A stretch of 64,000 nt of DNA from Seminavis robusta (lineage: Eukaryota; Bacillariophyta; Bacillariophyceae; Naviculales; Naviculaceae). Positions 53,011-62,552 of this stretch are shown piece by piece; position 1 is the stretch's first letter; each line of letters begins with the position of its first letter. The stretch covers positions 18,757-82,756 of the forward strand of contig CAICTM010000265.1 in NCBI GenBank assembly GCA_903772945.1. The letters are read 5' to 3'. Made by a program: the position numbers and the translations under genes. Below the pieces are notes generated by a model. That model was not told the origin of the DNA, made no database searches, and saw only the letters and a list, made by a program, of their open reading frames with translations.

Positions 53011-53232
53011 CTTCTCGCGGCGACGCAGAAAGCTAACATGTACATTAATACACCTTGGCTATAAGATATTTGACCTGGTTTTAAGAACATTTCATGACGA
53101 ATTTTTCGTTGGCTCTGTACATGTGGAGAAGCTAGCCAGCTAGTACCAGCAGCTTAGATATCAATGAAACCTAGCTAGGTAGGTAACAAGACAATAATGT
53201 TAATAGAATTACTGTCAACCTACGGGTAGCAT

Positions 53233-56200
53233 CTAAGCTCCATAATACTTTAGTGCCTGCTCCCATCCAGGGTTGCTAGACAGATTTTGACCATTAGCCA
53301 TACAAAGTCCATAGGCACACTCGCCCATATACTGAACAGCTCTGCGTTGCTGTTCATACAAACTTAATTCTCTGTTGATTGCACTGAAGTTTTCAGTATC
53401 TTGTGATTTGAAGCCGTACAGGCAGCTCAATGAGCTTGAACGACATATCCCTCGATTCTTGTTCGTTCAATGGGATTGGAATGCCAAGAGCAATACGATG
53501 CTCCAAGTTCTCTTCAAAGAAACCCTGTCGAGCCATGGGCCTTTCGTCTTCAGGCACCTCAATTGATGGATAAGCCATGTAGAAACTTGAGTTCCTAGTA
53601 GAAGCTGCACTCTTCAGCCTAGCATTGGCATAGTGATCTATGCCCCTCATCCAGTGCTTTCGTCCCGCAGTCATTCCGAATCGCCGCCATTCGTGTCTGA
53701 TCTTGTCATAGTATCCATAAATACCGTCCTCGTAAGTCTCATCATCCACCAATCTGAAGTTGGCATGATCAGAAAGAAGACAGCCAAAAGCAGTTAGACA
53801 ATTGAGATCTGCTTTGACATGTCCACACCAAAAATACCATAATGGCCGCCATGTGACCTGACTTGTCATGTTGCAAATGCCAACACCAATGATTTTGCAA
53901 CTGCTCTGGAACCTTGCTACTAGATACATGAACTACCAATCTCATATTGAGAAGGCTCTGTAAGTAGTCTGCCCTATCCAGGAAAGCTTGATCGATTATA
54001 GGCCGTTGATCAATCGGTAGATGGTCGCGGCCAAGACAATAGACTTCCACAACCAAATTTATCCATTCTGGGTTATTGAGTAATCTGGATGCAAGCTTTG
54101 GACTGCCGGACCCAAGCGTGGCCTCTCTAGGTTCCAGCACAGCCGCAAATAGATACCGTGGCTCCTCCACGGCCGGTGCCATATCTAGTTGCTGTTGAGG
54201 CTTGGTGATGATAATCGGCTTTGTCTTACACTCAAACGCCAGCTCCACTAGGCACTTGTGATTCGATTTTAAGTTGGTTGATTTGCCCTTGTTGGGCCAT
54301 TGAATTTGCTCGGTTTCTTAATGGTGGGAAATGTGCCGGCATGACAAAAGGCTTCCAACTCAGGCACAACACTTTTATCGAAGTGATGAGGTTCTGCTGC
54401 CGCTATTGGGTTAGCCTCATCAAATCGGATAATGTCCTTCAATCTGATCTCACATTTCTCATTCATTTTTACGATGCCTTTGTCGATGTCGAGCTTTTTC
54501 GTGGCTTGTAGTTGTTTTTTAGCCTGAGCTTGGATCAATCTATCTGCTCGCAACTGGGCTTGATGTGCATGACTCAAACATTTGGCTCGCTGCTTATGCT
54601 CCTGGCTGATGCCTTGGTATTTAGGAACCTCGGCTCCCATTGCATCGGTATCCATGGGAAAGCCAAGCTCATCAAAGACACTCTCAGCAACATGTCCATA
54701 TTGGTGTACTTCCTGTAACAATCGTGGCAGAGATAATTTGACAAGATCGTACAGTTCTGTTTCGATGTCGTCCCTGCAAGTGCGTAGCATACCATTGAAA
54801 TTTAGAAACGCCAAATCCCTACGTCGGTAGACGGTCGGAAGTAAACCATTCTCAACAAAACTGGATGCTACTTTGGTAGTTGTCATGCACTTGGTTGTTG
54901 TCTCCGGTAAACAGCTCACAAAATCAACAAGCGCATCATGCTTTGATTGTTTGAGTTTAAAGACATATTCCGGTTTGCCAAAGCCAGAGATCCGATAACG
55001 ATGTCTTTGAAATGATGGGCCTCGGGAAGAGTGTCTTTCAAAGTTGTTGTTTTGTTGGCTATTTTCAAATCTTTGAATATAGAGCAAATGTCACAAGGTT
55101 GTTCCGTAGCTGTGCGGGCCGCAGATTGTTTGTTGGTACCAATGCTCAAATCTTCGAATTGTTGCAGTAGGACCGGATCGACCATAGTAGCAAGTTGTGA
55201 CATTCTCCATCACACCACACCATAGCTTGGAGGCTATCTGGAATTGGTAAGCCAGGCGTCCAATGACTACCGGGATCCTCTTTTCGTAGAGTTTCAATGA
55301 AGGGTAAAAGACAGTGTTTTGTGAAGAGCTGACATTTGACTTTTTCGGTGTCTTTGTTCCCGTCATTTCGGACCAGCATAATGTATCCACATTGATTAGA
55401 TCCAACCGTAACACCCCCACCTCCAATAGAAAGTCCTCTCACTTTGATAATGACTGCACCAGACTCACAAGATTCTTTGGGCAATTCACGTTCATTCAAA
55501 CCCAGCACTGAAACACAAAGTGGCCCAAATATTCCAGCGGCAGACATGAGAGCTGTCATTTTCACTCTGATCCCACCAGTAACAGCCGGAGCTGGCCCAG
55601 TATTGTACAGTGATCTTTTGCCAGTGTCAGTTTGATAAGAAGAAATGGCAGTGAAGAAAACCTCATTGGTGTTATCCGTGTTTAGCCCATTCATCGCCCA
55701 CTCTGTTATATCGTCGGAGGAAATCAAATAGCTAGCGTGCCTTGATGGGGAACAAGGGAACTCCAGCAAAGAAATTGCTCACTTCCTCATAGACAAGTCT
55801 CTCAACAGTAGAATCATATTTGAGAAACTTTGTTACATCGGGATGCTCAATGATATCACCAGTAATTGTCAAGTGGGTAATGGCAACAACTGCGGTAAAG
55901 GCAGCGCTCGACCGAATAGAAGTTTCGGCAGTTGCGCGGGTCCGTGTTTTTTTAGACTGCTGGTGGGACAACTGACTCCTTCAGTCAACCTGAGCTGAGT
56001 TCCATAGCTGTGCAAGGTGTCCTTACAGGGAGTGGCAGCAGATTCTGACAGGAGCATCCTCCCGCTTGCTTCAAGCTTCTCCTTTTTGCGACTGATCATT
56101 TTTTCCTTTAGCTCCCCTAAGTTGATAGTTTTGCCAGGGCGAGTTGATAGCTCCTGCACGATTTCCTTCATTTCATTTTTGAGAGAAAAGAAGGCCTTCC

Positions 56201-56920
56201 AAAGTTGTTCCAATCGTATTGGGGAAATGATTCCAGCGTGCCACCCGTCACCTTATGTTCCTTCCAACGCTTCATCATTCGATATAGAGAAGCTTTCTTG
56301 ACTGGAATATATGACATGCCAATAATCCCATCAATCAACTCGGCTTTGGCAACCGTTTTGGGGGCGGATTCAATCACCTAGATGCATTTGTGATGGCTGT
56401 ACATCTTGCCATCAACTGGGGGTGGAATAACACTATCGTCGAGGGCCACGTCATCAGAAGATGTAGAAGTAGCTCTGGATTTCTTCTTTTGCAAGGAAGC
56501 AGATGACATTTGAGAGTCTGTATCATCAATGAGACTAGCCACTCTTTCAACAGAAGTAGATGGTGCTTGACTTCTTAAAGCTTGCCTGTTGGCGGTGGCA
56601 ATTCGCTGATACCCTTTGTGGAAACCGGGGATGGGGGATAGTGCTCCGACATCACGTTGCTGTCTAACATTTTCCTGATCGATGTAGGTACTCAATATTG
56701 TTAAATTACTGGCAGCCTTCCTCTTTTTCAAATTGGAAGTAGAGGGATCAGTAAGAACCTTTTGGATTTCCTTGATGGCTTTGGAGGTTTCATCTAATCC
56801 ATCTACCCGTTGGGTAATAGAAATGCATGAGTTGATTTTTGCATCCAATTTAGTTACTCTTGTAGTAGGCACAGCGGCTTCACTGTCTCCAGGTTTCCTT
56901 GGCCGCATCGGTGTATCCAT
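53233..56920 (-). pseudogene. Decayed transposase-like gene
   Basis: ATG at 56920 opens a 180-codon frame with a disordered N-terminus, ending at TAG 56380-56378. The same frame continues with a helix-turn-helix-like stretch (KKASLYRMMKRWKEH) and GRPSFLS. Natural sequence then changes frame near 56175, 55960, 55735, 55200, 54985, 54275, 53935 and 53410. Core segments include ITHLTITGDIIEHPDVTKF, EVFFTAISSYQTDTGKR, MSAAGIFGPLCVSVLGLNE and MVWCDGE, which could supply acidic catalytic residues of a DDE fold. The C-terminal part has EWRRFGMTAGRKHWMRG and ends YYGA near 53233. The domain order (N-terminal HTH, core, long helical tail) fits a transposase, but the family is not recognised. At least eight frame changes and one nonsense codon make it non-functional. 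Confidence 0.65.
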
Positions 56921-57301
56921 GGCTCTAATTGTTGGGCTCGGTTAGACCGGAATTGCGGCTGGAGGCTGGCGGCACTGATAGAAAATCCAAAAATGAGTTC
57001 CCCACTTTGCTAGCCGTTCGTCACTTCCACGTCCACCAAATGGGCCAGCCACAACCACCACTGCGACAAGCACATCCAAATTATGTATTCCCTATCTCAA
57101 AGTATTGCTGGGGTGGCTCTATTGATTAAACTGCTATGGTACCTTTGACAACCAACACTTGGTTTTTTAAATGGAGATCTGGCTAAGCAGGAACAAGCAT
57201 TCAACAGCTCCACGGAGATGAATCCATTCTGCGACCGATTCCGGGGTGTTCCAGAGAGTTCTCACCATTTTCAAAATTCTCAACATTTTCGTCCGAGTAG
57301 C

Positions 57302-57982
57302 AGGTAGACTGCAGCCTCCTAAAATCACAAGTTCTTTATCAGCTCTATACTACCCATAGTTCTTCGAACCATTTCTGGCTGCCTACTCTGCCATCGCACT
57401 TTCTCGGCTGCCTCAAAATGCCACAAATCAGGGAGATGGCTGCAGTTGCTGCTTTGCTTTGCTTACGATTTCAATAGGCAGTACGGTACAATGGCAACGT
57501 CAAAATAGTACGGTAGTACTCGGCTGCAGGACTCATTGTGGTGCCAAGCCAAGCATACCTGCCTATTCTTTGGGTGATTGGAAACTGGTACTAATGAATG
57601 GACTGCTGGGCCGATGAGGCCAATACTTGTCCGTCCGATGGGGTTAGTCGTAATACTGTAGGAACCATCCAAACCAGACAAGAGATCAGACACCTCTCCT
57701 TTCTATGAATGGTCAAGATCTGCAGAGCTATGCGCCCAAATCTCCAAGTTTGTTGTATAGTACAAAGCAGCAAACTGCTACCGGTAACAGAATCGGCTGC
57801 TTCTTGGATGCTTGGTGAGCTCTACATGTAGACTTTCTCCTAGTCCTGTGCTACTAGTATTTAAAAGGAAAGATGATAGGATGATCATAAGATGATAAGA
57901 TGCTGGATACTAGCTATTAATAGTAGCCCAGTCCCAGTCAAACCAAAAAGCGGCCAACCCAGCAAGCTTGGCTATTCCAAAC
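57302..57982. other. Gene-free stretch right of the transposon
   Basis: A ~75-codon minus-strand frame (57463-57693) lacks an ATG and has no partner exon. No RNA gene is recognised. A TACCGGTA palindrome lies at 57779. Confidence 0.5.
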
Positions 57983-60853
57983 CTAACACTGATCGAATGC
58001 TGGGTCGCAGTACAGGTTGGGTCGAGCTTCCACCACCCCATCAGCACTAGTCAGGACTTCAATGTTGATTTCAGTGAAAGGAACATTAGTGTCAAGAGAA
58101 TACAACACTGTCTCATTGGATGCTGTCACTGACAACCATCCAGAGTTTGTGAAACCATCACCATACCATTCTAAAAGAGCCAAGTTGTATCTTGCATTGG
58201 GGAGGACCTCCAGGTTGAAGGAGTAAATATACTCTTGCACTTGAAACGTGCCACCATCAAGGTCCTCCCAAACATCCTTCTCACTACTTTCACGCTGCCA
58301 GATCCATTCCATATCTTCTGGCCACCAGTCTGTATGGACATTCAACATGACTGCTGTTGCATCCTCATGAGCAGCCGGAAATCTGCCTGGCCAGGCAGGA
58401 AGCTCTTCCAAATACACACAAGTGGAAACTAAGGTCATGTTTGTGGAGCAGTCACAGGAGAGCACGGGACAAAGTTGCTCTGGAACAATCCCAGAAAAGT
58501 TGTTCCCATCAAGCCTCAGCACCACTGATGCATTGAACTCATTTGGTATTGTTCCTGTTAAGTCGTTGTCATTCAGATAGAGCTTTTCCAAAGATTCCAT
58601 GGCAGCTACCTCGATTGGGATAGTACCAGAGAACTGATTCTTTTCTAATAGAACTTCCCACGCAGCATCCAAGTACCCAATCTCCCTTGGCAAAGTTCCA
58701 GTGAACATGTTCTCAGAGAGATGGAGTCGTTCCATGTTTGTCAACTGCCAAAGCTCCGATGGAAGTGTGCCGGAAAGGTTGCACCGATCCAACCACAGCT
58801 TTTCCATTTGTGTCAACATGCCTAGCTCACTTGGTACTGAACCAGTGAAATCATTGAAAAAGAAGGTGATGAAAGTAGAGGCAGTCAGCAAGCCAAGCTC
58901 TGATGGGAGTGCACCCGAAAGCTGATTATCCGACAGCGTCAATCTCTCTAGTCCACTCAGAACTCCCAGCTCGGATATGATTTCGCCAGTTAAGTAATTG
59001 CCGTTCAAATCCAGCTCAACCAGAGAAGGCAGGAGTGCAAGCTCTGTGGCTATTGGACCAGTGAGAGAATTGAAATCGAGACTCAAGGAGGTCAAAGCTG
59101 TCAAGCAGCCAAGCTCAGAAGGGAGCTCTCCTGTAAAAGGATTGTTATCCAATTGCAAGAATGTCAAACCTGTCAGGTCATAGACTGTTGGAGAAAGAAG
59201 GGTGGATAATGTCATATTAAGACCATTCCATGCCAACCCCAACGTTTGCAGTGAAGTCAACAGTGTCATCTCAGGTGGAAAAGAAGGTGACAACCCTGTT
59301 AGATCAAGATCTTCAAGCAGGAGGGATATGAATCTCCCATGTTCATCACAGGGAGCCTTCCAGTATTCCCTGTCTTCCTCCTCATATACACCGTTTGCGA
59401 AATATCCAACACCACTGGAGAACCAAAGACATTCATCGACCATGTCATCCATCCATCTATCCTTCACTGGTTTTGGCCAATGCACCCCCTCAAAGGAATG
59501 GTAGAAAGTGGCCATGGCAAAGAGCTGGGTTTTCCTCCATTCTGGCAAGTTGGTGATGTTTTGGTGATTGGAGAGCCAGTCCCATGCCAGCCACTGAGGT
59601 GTACCGTATTCTTGAAGGCTCTCCAGTGTGAAGTTTGGTAGATTCAGTCGTGTGGAATCCAAGGCTCCAGTGGGTGCAGAGGATGGCACTTCAGAAGGTC
59701 CCATGGAACCTCCGCTAGTGGGAGCAGGTGTTTGCATGTTGGAAGAATTTGCCTCCTTCTGGGCCCCAGCAACAGTCCCAACGATTGTGGCAGCGCCAAG
59801 AAGGATCAAAACTAAGATAAACCAGAAGGTTTTTTGCTGTTTCTTCCGTTGTTGCTCTCTTTGCAGGATAGCTTGGAGATTGACTGGGTTTGCTGATGGT
59901 CTGGCATGCTGCTCTGGATCTTCATAAACTATGTTGGCCACTGCTAACTGTCCCGACCTGGCATTGATGTTGCGAGGATCATCTTGCGGAGGTGCATCGG
60001 TAGGGTCGGCAACAAAAAGAGACAATCTTGCCGAATCCGCCCGACGTGGGAGGGCTCCACCTGGGCCACCTGCCATGTAGGCCCCTGGCCGCGACAAGTT
60101 CTGGACTGTTCGATTGTCAACAGTTTGATGATTTTGTTCTTCACCATGTACACCCCCTGTTGTTGTCGGTTCTCTCTGCACCTCAATGTCGTGGCTAGAG
60201 TGTGCATCGCTTCCAGGAATACCACTGTGTCTGCTATTCCTTTCTATCTTGACATGCTCCCGGCCTTCTGCGGCCCTCTCCAAAAGATGGTGCGCGTGAA
60301 AGAAGGCCAAGTCATGTCGTAGTTGGTGAGGTTTCTCTTCGGTTGGTTTTTGGTGTTCGCCTTGGCCTGTGGCATCAGTGTTGCCTCCCGGCACAGTCTG
60401 CATGGTTCCATCACCACCTAGTTGAACACCCTCGTTTATCTTTTCGTAGCCTTTTGAAGCAGCCGTGTTGGTGGTCGCCACGCCGTGCTCCTTTTCAATG
60501 GCAGCCTGGATGCTGGCACTGAAATCTGCCTCTGTTTGATACTCGTACTGCTTTGCTTCTAACTCGGGTCGTCTAGTGAGAACCTCCTGGATGGCTGACT
60601 GTCCATCGTCCTCTTTAGGTTCAACTTGACTGTGTGTTCGGTTGCCATAGTCATCGCTCCTCGATCCGGAGTTTGACTTTTCTTCTGCTTGACTTGGCAT
60701 CGTTAGCTTGCTGTAGTGCTGTGGAGGTTTGCTGTTGTCTAAGCCAAAGTCTGTTGCTTTGTTTTCTTTCAGCTTGTGGGTTGTGACCTGCTCTTCAAGG
60801 GGCTGGTACTCCAGTTGGCTGCTGGTACAACATGCCGTAAAAGTATGCAGCAT
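57983..60853 (-). CDS. Large intronless LRR receptor-like membrane protein, 956 aa
   Basis: ATG at 60853 (an in-frame Met at residue 52 is an alternative). Residues 1-335 are Gln/Glu/Gly-rich and disordered, likely cytoplasmic. The single membrane span is at about 342-364 (FWFILVLILLGAATIVGTVA). A Pro/Ser/Thr stem and a cap region (ATFYHSFEGVHWP, CLWFSSGVGYF) precede about ten LRRs (GELPSELGCLTALTSLSLDF type) spanning about 515-785. After a Cys-containing end (LCPVLSCDCS) there is an extra ~145-residue C-terminal domain (WPEDMEWIWQRES, YNLALLEWYGDGF, TVLYSLDTNVPF), beta-rich and of unknown type, absent from the LRR gene at 21.7 kb. No kinase. The layout matches the other LRR genes here and suggests surface recognition or adhesion. 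Confidence 0.85.
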   Translation of the reverse strand: MLHTFTACCTSSQLEYQPLEEQVTTHKLKENKATDFGLDNSKPPQHYSKLTMPSQAEEKSNSGSRSDDYGNRTHSQVEPKEDDGQSAIQEVLTRRPELEAKQYEYQTEADFSASIQAAIEKEHGVATTNTAASKGYEKINEGVQLGGDGTMQTVPGGNTDATGQGEHQKPTEEKPHQLRHDLAFFHAHHLLERAAEGREHVKIERNSRHSGIPGSDAHSSHDIEVQREPTTTGGVHGEEQNHQTVDNRTVQNLSRPGAYMAGGPGGALPRRADSARLSLFVADPTDAPPQDDPRNINARSGQLAVANIVYEDPEQHARPSANPVNLQAILQREQQRKKQQKTFWFILVLILLGAATIVGTVAGAQKEANSSNMQTPAPTSGGSMGPSEVPSSAPTGALDSTRLNLPNFTLESLQEYGTPQWLAWDWLSNHQNITNLPEWRKTQLFAMATFYHSFEGVHWPKPVKDRWMDDMVDECLWFSSGVGYFANGVYEEEDREYWKAPCDEHGRFISLLLEDLDLTGLSPSFPPEMTLLTSLQTLGLAWNGLNMTLSTLLSPTVYDLTGLTFLQLDNNPFTGELPSELGCLTALTSLSLDFNSLTGPIATELALLPSLVELDLNGNYLTGEIISELGVLSGLERLTLSDNQLSGALPSELGLLTASTFITFFFNDFTGSVPSELGMLTQMEKLWLDRCNLSGTLPSELWQLTNMERLHLSENMFTGTLPREIGYLDAAWEVLLEKNQFSGTIPIEVAAMESLEKLYLNDNDLTGTIPNEFNASVVLRLDGNNFSGIVPEQLCPVLSCDCSTNMTLVSTCVYLEELPAWPGRFPAAHEDATAVMLNVHTDWWPEDMEWIWQRESSEKDVWEDLDGGTFQVQEYIYSFNLEVLPNARYNLALLEWYGDGFTNSGWLSVTASNETVLYSLDTNVPFTEINIEVLTSADGVVEARPNLYCDPAFDQC

Positions 60854-61509
60854 TGTTAGTGCACGTACATGTACAGCTGTACGGTATCATGGCAACTTTC
60901 CCACACTCGGTACAGCTGTACGGAGTACCGGAACGGTTCTGATTTGGCCACTATGCATACCGGTACCTGGTAGGATGTCAGCTCGCTCTTGCTGTCTATC
61001 TCTAACAAGTGAAACCTCTTGAGATCCATGGTGCGGCAATCGGTTATTCAATTCGTCCATGTACAGTATCATTATTGTCGATACGTTCATTGGTTCATTG
61101 ACGTAAAAGGAGATCTCCTAGCAGCGTAGCTGCGTTAATTCAATCAGGTACTAGCCACTCATTGTACGTGCGGTGCACTACCAGCTACTACCAGGTAAGT
61201 ACTTTAGAAGCTACAGAAGTCTATTAATTAATAGTACTCGAGCGAGTACGACTGTAGTACGGTAGGGTAGTAGGGTACCGGTATTTTATTTACAGGTACA
61301 TGTATTTATTAATACTTAGTTAGAACGGACACTGGTACGCACCTACGATGTACTAGTACCTTACTGATCCGCTGATCCGCTGATCCCCAAAGAGCCTCCA
61401 GGAAGCCGTTTTGGAAGGCTGCGGCTGCGGAGTCTGCGGACGAGTCGAGTCTCTTGTTTCCGGGCAGGCGATCGGCAGGATCACTGACTGTTTTAAAAAT
61501 CCGGTGGAA
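60854..61509. other. Gene-free stretch
   Basis: ACCGGTAC palindromes at about 60958 and 61276, and a TGATCCGC triplicate at 61363-61386. No gene is recognised. Confidence 0.5.
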
Positions 61510-61845
61510 ATGAAACGAATGATTTCATTCAGAATGATTTCATTCAGTGGAACTTGGGATGTGGAGCGGGGAGGTGACCATGTGACCATCGTTGGGCAAG
61601 ACCTTATTAGCATCCAGGCCAAACAAGGTAACATCCGCCACGCCTTCATACGGTGTCTGGAGTCTGGAGGGTCAGCGGTGGCTTTAAATCGTTGGGGAAA
61701 CTACTACGTTTGGGAAGAAGGGATGGAGTCACTAACCCAGGTTGACAAGCCGAGTGATTTCTTGAAGCGGTTGATACCTTGCTCGAGATCCCGTGGGAGA
61801 CAAGAGAGCATCCTTGAAAAAAAACCGTTGTCTGCCGTCCTCTAA
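61510..61845 (+). CDS. Possible small protein, 111 aa
   Basis: ATG 61510; the frame extends upstream without an ATG. It begins with a 15 bp direct repeat (AATGATTTCATTCAG at 61519 and 61534). The middle (ISIQAKQGNIRHAFIRCLES, then NRWGNYYVWEEG) has natural composition. No family is recognised. It could be a lone exon or a gene remnant. Confidence 0.3.
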   Translation: MKRMISFRMISFSGTWDVERGGDHVTIVGQDLISIQAKQGNIRHAFIRCLESGGSAVALNRWGNYYVWEEGMESLTQVDKPSDFLKRLIPCSRSRGRQESILEKKPLSAVL

Positions 61846-62552
61846 TGGAAAGTCAATGGCTGGCTAGAGAGGGGGCACCTTCACAAGTGGTGCTGTCGGT
61901 ATGAATAGTGGATGCTTGAGCCCTTGAGCTAATCATGATCAGGTTCTCTGGAACTGAAAACCTGAGCCAGGAAATTTCAACTCTGAACATGTAGAAGGAC
62001 CGCTTCATTAGTGCAAGCGTAGTGCACTCGAGTGACTTGGACTCGTGAGCAAAGGGTCCGTGGAGATACCGATTGAAGGACGGTGGTTTTAGAGCAGGGA
62101 AGCAACCGGTTGATGAAGACCGACATGATGCACCGGTGAGTACATCCGTCTGGAGACGACCGCAACCAGTTGGTGAAGACCGGCAGGACGCACGCAGGTC
62201 GTCGCCATGAACGCTAATGAGGATACCGGTACTACGGTAGAGGTGCATTCACCGCTGAGAAGAACTCTGCTACCGGTACCGGTAGCCAGTGAGTGATACA
62301 ACTTCCAGACTCGGTCATAGGTACCGGTACGGTATCGTATCGTAGCTAGCTAGCTATTAATAGCTAGTAGTGTTATGGCCAATACCTGGATGTCGTCGAG
62401 GCTTTAACTTTAATTTTGGTAACGACTACCTTGGCCAACTGGCCAGAAGGCAGGCAAATGGCGAAACGTAACTAAATGGCAACAAGACAAAAAAGATAGG
62501 CACAGTCCTGGCGTCTGAGTAGAGTAGCAATAGTAGCCAAACAAACCTTCCA
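61846..62552. repeat. Gene-free stretch with a 60 bp two-copy tandem repeat and palindromes
   Basis: GCAACCGGTTGATGAAGACC (62102) and GCAACCAGTTGGTGAAGACC (62162) begin two ~60 bp units. ACCGGTACCGGTAG at about 62272 and an AGCTAGCTAGC run at about 62345 follow. No gene is recognised. Confidence 0.55.

Larger units (their letters stand above)
52161..57301. mobile_element. Candidate 5.1 kb DNA transposon with 27 bp terminal inverted repeats
   Basis: The left end (52161-52187) reads GCTACTCCAAG then GAAAATGTTGAGAATT. The complement of the right end (57275-57301) reads GCTACTCGGAC then GAAAATGTTGAGAATT: 24 of 27 bases agree. Weaker similarity continues inward (ACTGGACCGTCCC against the complement of the right side, CTCTGGAACACCCC). 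Between the ends lie a nested inverted repeat with a GGGAATGTT array (52195-53010) and a minus-strand, multiply frameshifted transposase-like gene (53233-56920). A target-site duplication is not clear because the outer limit of the repeats is uncertain. The ends and the interior together support a decayed cut-and-paste element; the superfamily is not assigned. Confidence 0.65.

Noticed and set aside
57463-57693. Minus-strand frame with fairly natural composition
   Set aside because: No ATG and no adjacent exon with matching phase.
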